Shown: in pieces, positions 16,754-24,121 of the stretch
Numbering within the stretch: position 1 is the first letter of the stretch
Layout: each line of letters opens with the position of its first letter
Assembly (NCBI GenBank): GCA_025354065.1
Contig: JANXNM010000377.1
Location: forward strand, 1-24,121
DNA: 24,121 bases
Direction of reading: 5' to 3'
Source: Synechococcales cyanobacterium 340R_concoct_173_sub
GTDB taxonomy: Bacteria > Cyanobacteriota > Cyanobacteriia > Leptolyngbyales > Leptolyngbyaceae
Made by a program: the position numbers and the translations under genes
Notes under the pieces: model-generated
What the model saw: the letters and a program-made list of their open reading frames with translations, nothing else
Told to the model about the DNA's origin: nothing
The model's database searches: none

Positions 16754-18259
16754 TTAGCCATCGTTTGCAATCACCGCATTAATTGTAGCGCGAGCATCGG
16801 TTTTGAACTCTTGGACATTGACTCGGCCCAGAAGTCCGATCGCGCCCAAAATGAAGCCAGCCTGAACGGCCAAGACCATGGCATAAGCCCAGAGTGGTCG
16901 TTCACCTTGAGGGGACATTCCAAAAATCTTAGTGCCAATGTCTAAAATACTTCCGCCCAAAATTGCTGCTGTTCCACGAGACAGTGCCTGCGCCAATCCC
17001 CAAGTTCCGATGAAGGTTCCGGCAGTTTCAGCAGCCGTCAAATCTAGCATTAGAGTAATTGCACCTGTCGTTGTCGTGCCAGAGGCCAGCCCAAACAATA
17101 AGAGAGACAGTTTTAGCACCGCTGCATTTCCGGTGAATCCCGCCAAAATGATAGTTCCGAGGGACAGTGCTACGGCCTGACAACCGACTTGAGTGGTTTT
17201 CTTTTTACCAATTAGGGGCGAAATAAAGAATCCCGAAATCAAAATTCCGATTACGGTTCCAATGCCATACGGCACATTCAAGAGCGCCGTTTCTCCTGCC
17301 GCTAGATTGAAGATGTCTCCGCCAAAGGGTTCCAAAATGGCATCTTGCAGAAACAATCCCAAGGTCATGGTGATGAGAAAGGTAAAAAAATATTGGGTTT
17401 GTTGGCTGGCTGTTAGCAGCGCCCAAGCTCGACTTAGACCCACGACTTCTTTAGTCTTGCGGATATTTATATTGGTTTCTTGGGGGCTGCTCTGCGCGAT
17501 CGCCTCCCGTTCTTGATTCGATCGTAAAAACCGTGAATATTTCTTCTCAACTCCCCAAGTTGAAATGAATGCCATCGCGACCGCCAACCACGGCACTACT
17601 AAAAACAATTGGTTGACGCTAATTTGTAAGGACTCGATCGATGGATTGTTCCCTAGTTTTTTTAGCATTACCCCAATCATAATGGCCCCAGCGATCGTCC
17701 CCATTAGCAACATGGCCCAGTCTACGGCGACGATTTTCGATCGGTCTTCTTCTTCAGTAATATCAACCAGTAGAGTCGCAAAGGGAGTCGAACTAGCGCT
17801 GATAGCGATGCCGTACAGAGCAAATAACAGGGTTGATAGAACAATCCATTGCGTCGCTTGCAGTAAATTATTGCTGCCTGATGTTTTGTTTAAGAGTGCC
17901 CCCACTTTCCACAGCGGCTGCACGGCAAGAAAGGCGATCGTGGCAAAACTCAGTGCCCCAAATCTGACATACCAGGTGCGATGTAGCCCGAAGATTGTCT
18001 TTGTGTCTGATAATTGGCCAAACCAAATCCGGGCGGGTGCAACAAATAAAGTCACCGCTAAGACGATGCTTGCGATCGTTCCCGGTACACCCAATTCCTT
18101 AATTAGCACCCGATTCAGCAACCCAAACAGCAGCACCGACATCATCCCCAAGCCCATTTGAAACAGCCCCAAACGCATCATGGTCCAAAGACTAACCCTA
18201 GGAAGAGGTTGAGCTAGATTATTATCTGGGAATAAAATTTGGCGTTCTGTGGTGTCCAT
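16754..18259 (-). CDS. PucC/BCD-family MFS transporter
   Basis: This 501-residue protein with about twelve membrane helices belongs to the PucC/LhaA branch of the major facilitator superfamily. Characteristic features include the N-terminal LPRVSLWTMMRLGLFQMGLG block, the LSDTKTIFGLHRTWYVRFG loop, the STPFATLLVDITEEEDR loop with its acidic run, and a late TAAETAGTFIGTWGLAQALSRG segment. In purple bacteria these proteins aid light-harvesting complex assembly or move (bacterio)chlorophyll; the cyanobacterial role is not settled. The acidic loop after helix 4-5 is a common family feature. It is transcribed away from an aldo/keto reductase across a 149-bp divergent spacer. The gene looks complete. 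Confidence 0.88.
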   Translation of the reverse strand: MDTTERQILFPDNNLAQPLPRVSLWTMMRLGLFQMGLGMMSVLLFGLLNRVLIKELGVPGTIASIVLAVTLFVAPARIWFGQLSDTKTIFGLHRTWYVRFGALSFATIAFLAVQPLWKVGALLNKTSGSNNLLQATQWIVLSTLLFALYGIAISASSTPFATLLVDITEEEDRSKIVAVDWAMLLMGTIAGAIMIGVMLKKLGNNPSIESLQISVNQLFLVVPWLAVAMAFISTWGVEKKYSRFLRSNQEREAIAQSSPQETNINIRKTKEVVGLSRAWALLTASQQTQYFFTFLITMTLGLFLQDAILEPFGGDIFNLAAGETALLNVPYGIGTVIGILISGFFISPLIGKKKTTQVGCQAVALSLGTIILAGFTGNAAVLKLSLLLFGLASGTTTTGAITLMLDLTAAETAGTFIGTWGLAQALSRGTAAILGGSILDIGTKIFGMSPQGERPLWAYAMVLAVQAGFILGAIGLLGRVNVQEFKTDARATINAVIANDG

Positions 18260-18328
18260 CGGGCTACTGCTTAAATTACTGCTTAGACTATCTACCCAGA
18301 ATAGGGGGAAACCCGCCCCGAAGTGGAA

Positions 18329-18334
18329 TATAAT
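18329..18334 (+). promoter_or_regulatory. Candidate -10 box for the aldo/keto reductase
   Basis: A consensus TATAAT lies 75 bp before the aldo/keto reductase start, in the divergent spacer. The bases at the -35 distance do not match TTGACA, so it would be an extended or activated promoter. Confidence 0.4.
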
Positions 18335-18408
18335 AGTCGATCGCCTTCATATATCGTTACACTTAGGGATATCTGCGTACTTTATCGTTCCCTTGAGGCT
18401 CGCCCCCC

Positions 18409-19359
18409 ATGACTATTCCTACCACTGTTCAGCTTGGTAAATCTGCGATCGCCCCGATCGGTGTCGGCACTTGGGCTTGGGGTGATTCGTTCTTCTGGAC
18501 TTATGGAAAAGAGTATGGCGAAACGCAACTAGTCGAAGCCTTCAATACCAGTGTGGATGCCGGAATTCTGCTGTTTGACACGGCTGAAATTTATGGGTTG
18601 GGCGAGTCTGAACGGATTTTGGGGCGGTTGGTGAAGACGAGAACAGAAAAGATTTATATTGCAACAAAGTATATGCCCGTCCCGTGGCGAGTGAGTGCAA
18701 AGCAGGTGTCTGATGCTGTGAATGCAAGTCTCTCTAGGTTGGGGGTTGAATTTATTGATCTGTACCAAATCCATCAACCTTTCAGTTTTCTGATGGGCCA
18801 GCAGACACTTCTAAAAACATTGGCTCGCGAAGTTGAGGCTGGACGCATCGGCGCACTAGGCGTAAGCAACTATTCTGAAAGCCAAATGCGCGAGGCTCAT
18901 GGAACGCTGGCGAGTCTCGGCATTCCGTTGGCCGTTAATCAGATGCAATATTCCCTGCTCGATCGTAAAATTGAGAGTAATGGCGTTTTGGCAGCAGCTC
19001 AGGAGCTTGGGGTGACCATTTTGGCCTATAGTCCGATCGCCCAGGGGTTACTGACGGGAAAATATACCGCGAATAGCCCTGTGGTTGCGACTGGAGCGCG
19101 AAAAATGGATGCGCGATTTAAGCCTGATGGATTAGAGAAAATTCAGCCTATTTTGACTAAACTCAAGCAAATTGGTGAAAAACACGATCGGACTTGCGCT
19201 CAAGTTGCGTTGAATTGGCTGATTGCCCAACCCGGTGTGATTCCGATTCCAGGTGCGAAAACGGCAGACCAAGCAGCTCAGAATGCAGGCGCGATCGGTT
19301 GGTCGATGAATGATGAAGAAATCGAGGAACTCGACCGGGTTAGCCGTGCAAGTCGGTGA
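18409..19359 (+). CDS. Aldo/keto reductase
   Basis: This 316-residue (alpha/beta)8-barrel NADPH-dependent carbonyl reductase has its catalytic tetrad as Asp57 (FDTAEIYG), Tyr62, Lys87 (ATKY) and His122 (YQIHQP). The C-terminal cofactor segment (IPIPGAKTADQAAQNAGA) is intact. It is cytoplasmic and of usual family length. It reduces aldehydes or ketones; the substrate is unknown. It is followed by a 205-bp gap before the response regulator, so it is probably a separate transcription unit. Confidence 0.92.
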   Translation: MTIPTTVQLGKSAIAPIGVGTWAWGDSFFWTYGKEYGETQLVEAFNTSVDAGILLFDTAEIYGLGESERILGRLVKTRTEKIYIATKYMPVPWRVSAKQVSDAVNASLSRLGVEFIDLYQIHQPFSFLMGQQTLLKTLAREVEAGRIGALGVSNYSESQMREAHGTLASLGIPLAVNQMQYSLLDRKIESNGVLAAAQELGVTILAYSPIAQGLLTGKYTANSPVVATGARKMDARFKPDGLEKIQPILTKLKQIGEKHDRTCAQVALNWLIAQPGVIPIPGAKTADQAAQNAGAIGWSMNDEEIEELDRVSRASR

Positions 19360-19564
19360 AGTTTAGATAAAGGAAGCCTTAACGTGCGGAATATTGGATC
19401 GTCAGTGGGAAAAACATAATGTAATAAGATGATTTAAATCCCTTACGTTTGGAGCACAATTCGATACGCGGGAAATACCACCCGATCGATCTAAAAATAA
19501 TCTGCGAACTATCTGCGAAAAACGATTTTTGTAGATGATCAAGAAACTGGGCTAGGAATTTTCT

Positions 19565-19963
19565 ATGGGCGTGATTTTAGTGGTTGATGATAGTGGGCTG
19601 GCTCGGGAAATGCTTTCCGGTGAATTGCGCCGATGGGGATTTACCGTGGAGACGGCGGTGGATGGTGCGGATGCGAAGATCAAGATCGCTGCAAATCCAC
19701 CAATTTTAGTGGTAACGGATTTGATTATGCCTCAAATGAATGGCTATGAGTTGTGTCGTTGGGTTAAAAATAATCCGACCACACTTAACGTTCCAGTGAT
19801 TATGTGCAGTACGAAGGGTGAGGAGTTCGATCGATATTGGGGCATGAAGCAGGGCGCGGATGCTTATATTACGAAGCCCTATCAGGCAAAAGATATGATC
19901 AATGCGGTGAAGTATTTGCTGGAAGAAGCAGGATCTTATCGAGAGGATTCTATGGGATCCTAA
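19565..19963 (+). CDS. Single-domain response regulator (PixH/PilH-like)
   Basis: This 132-residue CheY-like receiver has no output domain. The acidic pocket is Asp8-Asp9, the phosphorylation site Asp52 (VVTDLIMP), and the switch residues Ser82/Thr83 and Lys104 (ITKPY). The segment CSTKGEEFDRYWGMKQGADAY (81-101) is close to the PixH/PilH regulators that control pilus-driven phototaxis in cyanobacteria; that assignment rests on memory of the family. AGGAA lies just before the ATG. The photolyase-like gene starts 46 bp downstream on the same strand, hinting at a light-linked unit. No kinase (PixL/ChpA-type) is in the window. Confidence 0.9.
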   Translation: MGVILVVDDSGLAREMLSGELRRWGFTVETAVDGADAKIKIAANPPILVVTDLIMPQMNGYELCRWVKNNPTTLNVPVIMCSTKGEEFDRYWGMKQGADAYITKPYQAKDMINAVKYLLEEAGSYREDSMGS

Positions 19964-20009
19964 GCTCTGTTTTCTAAGCCATGTTGGGGCTAGATTCTTT
20001 GGGGTTAGT

Positions 20010-21710
20010 ATGAAGCGGACGATCGTTTGGTTTCGACGAGATTTAAGAATTAGCGATCATGAGCCATTGTGTCGGGCGGCTCAGCGCGGTGAAGTGATTC
20101 CGGTTTTCATTTTCGATCGGGCATTGCTCTATCACCCAGAGACAGCGGTGTCTCGGGTGGCATTTATGATTGATGCCTTGCATTCGCTCGACCAAGATTT
20201 GCGAAATTGCGGTGGGCGATTGATTATTCGCAGCGGCGATCCGGCGGAGGTGTTGCCAAAGCTAGTAGAGGAGACCCAAGCCGAAGGAATTTACGCTTAT
20301 ATTGACTACGAGCGGATTTATGGCCGAGTGCGGGATGCAAAAGTGAATGCGGCTTTAGAAAAAGCAGGTCAGCGCCTTCGATGGTTTGAGCCGACGGCGG
20401 GGATGAGTGAATTAGTTTCCTATCCGCAATATCGATTTCATTGGTTTAAGGAAATGTGTGAGCCTATTGTTCCTACACCAAAAACCATTCAAGTTCCAGA
20501 TAATGTGCGATCGGAGAATCTCCCGTCTTTGTTGAGTTTAGGAATGGTGCCCGATCGTAAAAAGATTCCAACGGCGAGTACTCATTATGCGCGAGAATTA
20601 CTTCAGACTTTTTTTACAGAAAAGAGCGATCGATACTATTGGCAATTGTCGTTGCCGAGTGCTGAAGCGACAACAGGATTAAGTCCGCATATTAAATTTG
20701 GTATCATTTCAGTGCGGGAATGTTTTCAAACGGCCCAAGCACGATTGAAAGGTGAAAAAGACAAACGAGTGCAATTGAGTTTAAAACAATTGATTTCTCG
20801 ATTGCGGTGGGGAACGGGATTTACACAACGGTTTCGGTATTTGCCACAGTTAGAATTACGATCGTTGTATACCGTGTTTGATCAAGATGATGATTGGGAG
20901 TTTGATGAGGCGATGTATGTGGCGTGGCAAAATGGTGAAACGGGGTTTCCAATCATTGATGCAGCCGCGCGATGTCTTCAAGAAACAGGCGGATGGCTGG
21001 CGATGAACTTCCGTACCAGGGCAATCTATTCTAGTTTTTTAAGTAATCTAATTGGTATGGATTGGCGGTATGGGGCATTGCATTTTATGCGGCATTTAAT
21101 TGATGGTGATTGTCCTATTGATCATTATCAATGGGCGATGCAAGCGGGTGTGACTCATTGTCTAGATAAGTCCTGGACACGTATTTACAATCCAGAACAG
21201 GCAGCGGTCGATCGGTGTGATCCAAAGGGAACATTCATTAAACGCTGGGTTCCTGAATTGCGAACGATCGCGCCTGTTCAACTGGGAATGCCGCCGAGAA
21301 GTGTAGGGTATGCTACGCCTATTTTGGACTATAAACAAGCCCGTCATCGTCGAGTTAAACAATTAGAGCAACAGCGTAAAGCATTCCGACAGACTGCCAA
21401 TGTATTGCCATTTTTGACGCGAATGCCGCAGTCGTTGGTGCCGTTTGGTAGCGATCGGTTTGAAAGTGAGATTCGCTGGGCACAAGATGAGGTGCGATCG
21501 TTGTTTCCGGTTGCGCTAGACTTGGATAGTTTGGATTTGGCACAGTCCCAGGCATTACGATCGTGGTTGGTGGCACATGTGAATATTACTCCCCGAAAAT
21601 CTCCGCCTGGAAATAGTGAGAAACGCAAATCAAAACGGGTGACAAAACCACTTCCCGAATCTGACGGTGAGCAATTAGACTTTTTGGCAAGTTTGCTTGA
21701 ATTGGAGTGA
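20010..21710 (+). CDS. Divergent photolyase/cryptochrome-family flavoprotein
   Basis: This 566-residue protein begins with the photolyase antenna domain (TIVWFRRDLRISDHEPL) and has the helical FAD domain. Canonical pieces are TGLSPHIKFGIISVR (222-236), TGFPIIDAAARCLQETG (311-327), RIYNPEQ (391-397) and KGTFIKRWVPEL (406-417). Others differ: the usual GWMHNRxRM reads GWLAMNFRTRA, and the usual N-x-GGWQW near the flavin N5 reads DHYQWAMQAG (371-380), so the Asn that contacts N5 in CPD photolyases appears replaced. About 130 C-terminal residues extend past the FAD core. It could be a repair enzyme of a distinct class or a cryptochrome photoreceptor. It lies 46 bp after a PixH-like regulator and is not a Cry-DASH by these motifs. 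Confidence 0.85.
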   Translation: MKRTIVWFRRDLRISDHEPLCRAAQRGEVIPVFIFDRALLYHPETAVSRVAFMIDALHSLDQDLRNCGGRLIIRSGDPAEVLPKLVEETQAEGIYAYIDYERIYGRVRDAKVNAALEKAGQRLRWFEPTAGMSELVSYPQYRFHWFKEMCEPIVPTPKTIQVPDNVRSENLPSLLSLGMVPDRKKIPTASTHYARELLQTFFTEKSDRYYWQLSLPSAEATTGLSPHIKFGIISVRECFQTAQARLKGEKDKRVQLSLKQLISRLRWGTGFTQRFRYLPQLELRSLYTVFDQDDDWEFDEAMYVAWQNGETGFPIIDAAARCLQETGGWLAMNFRTRAIYSSFLSNLIGMDWRYGALHFMRHLIDGDCPIDHYQWAMQAGVTHCLDKSWTRIYNPEQAAVDRCDPKGTFIKRWVPELRTIAPVQLGMPPRSVGYATPILDYKQARHRRVKQLEQQRKAFRQTANVLPFLTRMPQSLVPFGSDRFESEIRWAQDEVRSLFPVALDLDSLDLAQSQALRSWLVAHVNITPRKSPPGNSEKRKSKRVTKPLPESDGEQLDFLASLLELE

Positions 21711-21746
21711 TTATGTATTGTTTCAATATCATCTCAATTGCGGAAT

Positions 21747-21773
21747 GCGATCGTTTAAGAGAGGGACGATCGC
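21747..21773. repeat. HIP1-derived perfect inverted repeat
   Basis: GCGATCGT (21747-21754) and ACGATCGC (21766-21773) are exact complements around an 11-nt loop. They lie 36 bp after the photolyase-like stop, and no T-run follows. It may act as a weak terminator or mark two HIP1 sites. Confidence 0.5.
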
Positions 21774-21812
21774 TATAAGAAGATTAGCCACTGATTTCCC
21801 TAGGTAAGCCTC

Positions 21813-22044
21813 ATGAGTCAAACCCTACTCAACCCTGGTCTAGAGCGCTTCATTGAGCAAGAACTTTCCCTAGGACGTTATACCAGCCGAGAAGCGCTGA
21901 TTGAACAGGCATTAACTCTCCCTAATTCAACGATCGCCCTCCCACGTGACCACACCTTACGCATCACTGGCTGGAACCGTTTTACACTACGACGATCCCT
22001 TTGAACCTGTAGTCAATCCTGATGATTGGGATGCGATGTCATGA
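21813..22044 (+). pseudogene. Frameshifted ParD/CopG-like antitoxin remnant
   Basis: The ATG at 21813 opens an antitoxin-like N-terminus (LERFIEQELSLGRYTSREAL, as in ParD/CopG-type proteins), but its frame stops at 22004 after an unrelated tail. The natural C-terminus, ASLAGTVLHYDDPFEP then VVNPDDWDAMS, is in the +1 frame and ends at TGA 22042-22044. That second frame is open only from 21916, so the frameshift lies at about 21913-21955. The intact protein would be about 75 residues. The stop overlaps the toxin ATG (ATGA), the usual layout of such operons. Family assignment is by motif memory. Confidence 0.7.
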
Positions 22045-22179
22045 TCAATTTTGGATACCCACATTTGGATTTGGTGGGTTGATAATAGTCCTCGACTGAC
22101 CGACCAGCAGCGATCGTACATTCATCAGCATCAACCGGATGGTCTAGGCATCAGTCTTATCTCCTCTTTTATTAGGTGA
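22041..22179 (+). pseudogene. Truncated, frameshifted VapC/PIN-domain toxin remnant
   Basis: The ATG at 22041 gives only a short peptide in its own frame. One base later, LDTHIWIWWVDNSPRLTD begins a PIN-domain toxin, with the catalytic-type Asp in LDTH. Removing one T from the TTTT run (22049-22052) would join ATG-ATC-AAT to it. The frame then stops at 22177-22179, shortly after GLGISLIS, so most of the roughly 130-residue RNase domain is missing. cysS ends at 22201 on the other strand. The gene is dead by both lesions. Confidence 0.75.
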
Positions 22180-22200
22180 TTGTTCGAGGTGCCCAGTGGA

Positions 22201-23679
22201 TTAAGCTTCAAAATGCCAGGTTGTGATTCCACCCGGTTGATCCACCAAGAGAATTCCTTGCTCCTTCAACTCGTTGCGTACTTGGTCTGCTGTTTTAAAA
22301 TCTTTTGCTGCTTTTGCTGCCGATCGTTTGGCGATCGCGGATTCAATGGCTTCAGTCGAAAGGCTGGCTGTGATTGACTCGGCTTTTTCGCCTTGCAATC
22401 CTAGAATAGATGACAACACTACCAGCGTTTTCCAGGTAATTAACAGCGTTTGGGCCTCGACATCTATTGTTCCTTGATGGATGAGTTGATTTGCTTCACG
22501 GTTAATTCCTTTTGCTAGGTCAAACAGCACAGCTAAGGCAGATGCGGTATTGAAGTCATCATCCATGGCCAGTTGGAAACTCTCGATCGCGGCAGAATCC
22601 AGTTGATCCAGAGGGCGATCGGACAAGTTTTCGCCTAAATCCCAACTTGAATCTAGCACCCAACCCAACTTAGTCGTCCCGACGGCGCTAAATTGCATCG
22701 CATCTTGCAAGGTGTGCCAGCCATTGGTTGCAGCTGTCATTGCTTCTTCGGTGAAGTCAATAGGTTTACGATATTGCGCCCCTAAAACAAAAAATCGCAT
22801 GGCCATGGGTTCAATATGGCCTTTGTCGAGGAGATCTCGAATGGTGGTGAAATTGCCCAAGGACTTAGACATTTTTACGCCGCCGACGTTGACCATGCCG
22901 TTATGCATCCAGTAGCTGGCGAGCTGTTTACCCGTGGCGGATTCGGATTGGGCGATTTCGTTCTCGTGATGGGGAAACGTCAAGTCGCCGCCACCGCAAT
23001 GGATATCAATGGAGTCACCGAGACGATCGCGTACCATGGCCGAGCATTCAATGTGCCATCCCGGACGACCCTTGCCCCAAGCGGATTCCCAATAGGGTTC
23101 ATCTGATTTCGCCGCTTTCCACAAGGCAAAGTCAAAGGGATCTCTCTTTTTCGATTCTTCCCCATTTACCCGGCCACTTGCCCCAGCTTCCAAGTCCTCT
23201 AGTTTGCGGCCAGAAAGTTTGCCGTAATCCGATTTACTTCGTACGGAATAATAGACATCCCCTTGGGACGCATAGGCTGAACCGTTCGACTCCAATTCGT
23301 GAATTAAGCGCTTTATTCCATCGATCGTATGGGTGGCTCGGGGGTATTCATCCGCACGACGAATATTTAGCCGATCCATATCGTCAAAGTAGGCCGCAAT
23401 ATATTTTTCAGAAACCGCATCCATGGAGGAATTTTCCTCGCGGGCACGTTTTAGAATTTTGTCATCAATGTCAGTGAAATTCTGCACATAACGCACGCCA
23501 TATCCACGCCATTCTAGATAACGCCGCACCGTATCCCAAGCGATGTACGATCGGGCATGACCCAAATGGCAATAGTCATAGACCGTCACGCCACAGCAAT
23601 AAATTTTGACCTGATGCTCTTCAAGTGGAATGAAAGCAGATTTTTGGCGGGTCAGAGTGTTGTAGATCGTGAGTGGCAT
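22201..23679 (-). CDS. cysS: Cysteinyl-tRNA synthetase
   Basis: This 492-residue class I aminoacyl-tRNA synthetase charges tRNA-Cys in the cytoplasm. The HIGH motif is HLGH (38-41) and the KMSKS motif is at 269-273 (VKMSKSLGNF). The zinc site that selects cysteine is present as Cys29, Cys212 (HIECSAM), His237 and Glu241-region residues (FPHHENEIAQS). The DALR-type and C-terminal anticodon-binding regions are complete, ending GITTWHFEA. Length is slightly above the E. coli enzyme. It is divergent from the CobW-like gene across about 200 bp. Its 3' end abuts the toxin-antitoxin remnant, with no obvious terminator between them. Confidence 0.97.
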   Translation of the reverse strand: MPLTIYNTLTRQKSAFIPLEEHQVKIYCCGVTVYDYCHLGHARSYIAWDTVRRYLEWRGYGVRYVQNFTDIDDKILKRAREENSSMDAVSEKYIAAYFDDMDRLNIRRADEYPRATHTIDGIKRLIHELESNGSAYASQGDVYYSVRSKSDYGKLSGRKLEDLEAGASGRVNGEESKKRDPFDFALWKAAKSDEPYWESAWGKGRPGWHIECSAMVRDRLGDSIDIHCGGGDLTFPHHENEIAQSESATGKQLASYWMHNGMVNVGGVKMSKSLGNFTTIRDLLDKGHIEPMAMRFFVLGAQYRKPIDFTEEAMTAATNGWHTLQDAMQFSAVGTTKLGWVLDSSWDLGENLSDRPLDQLDSAAIESFQLAMDDDFNTASALAVLFDLAKGINREANQLIHQGTIDVEAQTLLITWKTLVVLSSILGLQGEKAESITASLSTEAIESAIAKRSAAKAAKDFKTADQVRNELKEQGILLVDQPGGITTWHFEA

Positions 23680-23754
23680 GGCGTGAGGCTCGTTAAGAAT
23701 GGCGAAGATGTGGAGGACGATTTTGTCTCTAGGGCTTGTCTTTGGATTGTGTAT

Positions 23755-23772
23755 CTAGACTGATGTGTCTAG
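23755..23772. repeat. Palindrome in cysS-cobW divergent spacer
   Basis: CTAGAC (23755-23760) and GTCTAG (23767-23772) are exact complements around TGATGT. The position, 75 bp from cysS and 109 bp from the GTPase start, suits an operator, but the regulator is unknown. No Zur-type box (TGATAAT-N-ATTATCA) is present. Confidence 0.4.
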
Positions 23773-23881
23773 CTGAGAGGGATTTACGATAAACTGATAA
23801 AAGAGCCTAATCGAAGCTCAAGATAAAAGTTTAGATTAGTCTACCGTTTTTCACGCCTCACCGAATTGTCGGAGCACCTCC

Positions 23882-24121
23882 ATGACCCCCACCACTGCAC
23901 CGTCCTCCTCTTCCACGATGAATGTTCCAAAAACGGGGCTTCCGGTCACGATTATTACCGGATTTTTGGGCAGTGGTAAGACCACGCTTCTGAACCACAT
24001 TTTGACCAATCAACAAGGCATTAAGACGGCTGTGTTGGTGAATGAGTTTGGAGAAATCGGTATTGATAATGAACTAATTGTCAATACGAGCGACGATAAT
24101 ACTATGGTTGAGCTGAGCAAT
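23882..24121 (+). CDS. CobW/G3E family GTPase (3' partial)
   Basis: The first 80 residues are visible before the window ends. After a short Ser/Thr/Pro-rich leader comes [19 protein letters not shown], the P-loop of COG0523 (CobW/YjiA/ZigA-type) GTPases with Gly27-Lys33-Thr34. Then follows the [16 protein letters not shown] segment typical of these proteins. The family inserts metals such as Zn or Co into target proteins. GGAG (23871-23874) lies 7 nt before the ATG at 23882, which supports this start over Met13. The metal-binding CxCC motif would lie just past the end of the visible sequence. Confidence 0.92.
   Translation, partial: MTPTTAPSSSSTMNVPKTGLPVTIITGFLGSGKTTLLNHILTNQQGIKTAVLVNEFGEIGIDNELIVNTSDDNTMVELSN

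Noticed and set aside
17565..18161. 198-residue open frame on the + strand
   Set aside because: It is fully antisense to the PucC-like transporter, whose protein is clearly real; the + frame has no family features or ribosome-binding site.
22180..22377. 65-residue + frame following the toxin remnant
   Set aside because: It runs antisense into cysS; only the first few residues could belong to the decayed toxin and this is not provable.
1..24121. CRISPR array, tRNA or rRNA genes
   Set aside because: I looked through the intergenic stretches for regularly spaced repeats and tRNA arms and saw none.

Overview
The window reads as cyanobacterial chromosome. The palindrome GCGATCGC (HIP1) occurs a dozen or more times inside genes and many shorter CGATCG copies surround it. 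The gene set fits: a CrtW-type carotenoid ketolase, a PucC-like chlorophyll-family transporter, a PixH/PilH-like response regulator, RodA, a cyanobacterial-type Mrp and a PEP-CTERM protein. I see no tRNA, rRNA, CRISPR array or intact insertion sequence. The species cannot be named from this sequence alone.

Layout. 1-3384 (+) is the 3' part of a large GAF/PAS sensor histidine kinase, cut by the window edge. 3458-6905 (-) is a tight four-gene operon, in transcription order: a heme-oxygenase-like diiron (HDO) protein, a DUF3891 protein, a PrmC-like SAM methyltransferase and crtW. Two junctions are ATGA overlaps and the third gap is 21 bp. Divergent from it lie a hemerythrin-domain protein (7261-8301) and a zinc alcohol dehydrogenase-like enzyme (8504-9547). 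Next come a TPR-only protein and an orphan membrane histidine kinase, joined by a 13-bp tandem repeat that supplies the kinase start codon. After a 442-bp gene-free stretch with two inverted repeats is a secreted PEP-CTERM protein with a strong terminator.

13602-18259 (-) holds housekeeping-type genes: rodA, mrp, a thioredoxin-fold protein and a PucC-family transporter. 18409-21710 (+) holds an aldo/keto reductase, a single-domain response regulator and a divergent photolyase/cryptochrome-family protein. 21813-22179 (+) is the decayed remnant of a toxin-antitoxin pair, with both genes frameshifted. cysS (22201-23679, -) follows, and a CobW/G3E GTPase begins at 23882 and runs off the window.

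The best candidate for something undescribed is the operon at 3458-6905. It groups an HDO-type predicted oxidase, an uncharacterised DUF3891 protein with an HD-like His/Asp pattern, a methyltransferase and a membrane di-iron ketolase, opposite a hemerythrin gene. The arrangement suggests a small oxidative pathway on a carotenoid or other metabolite. That function is inference; the gene order, overlaps and motifs are visible in the sequence.
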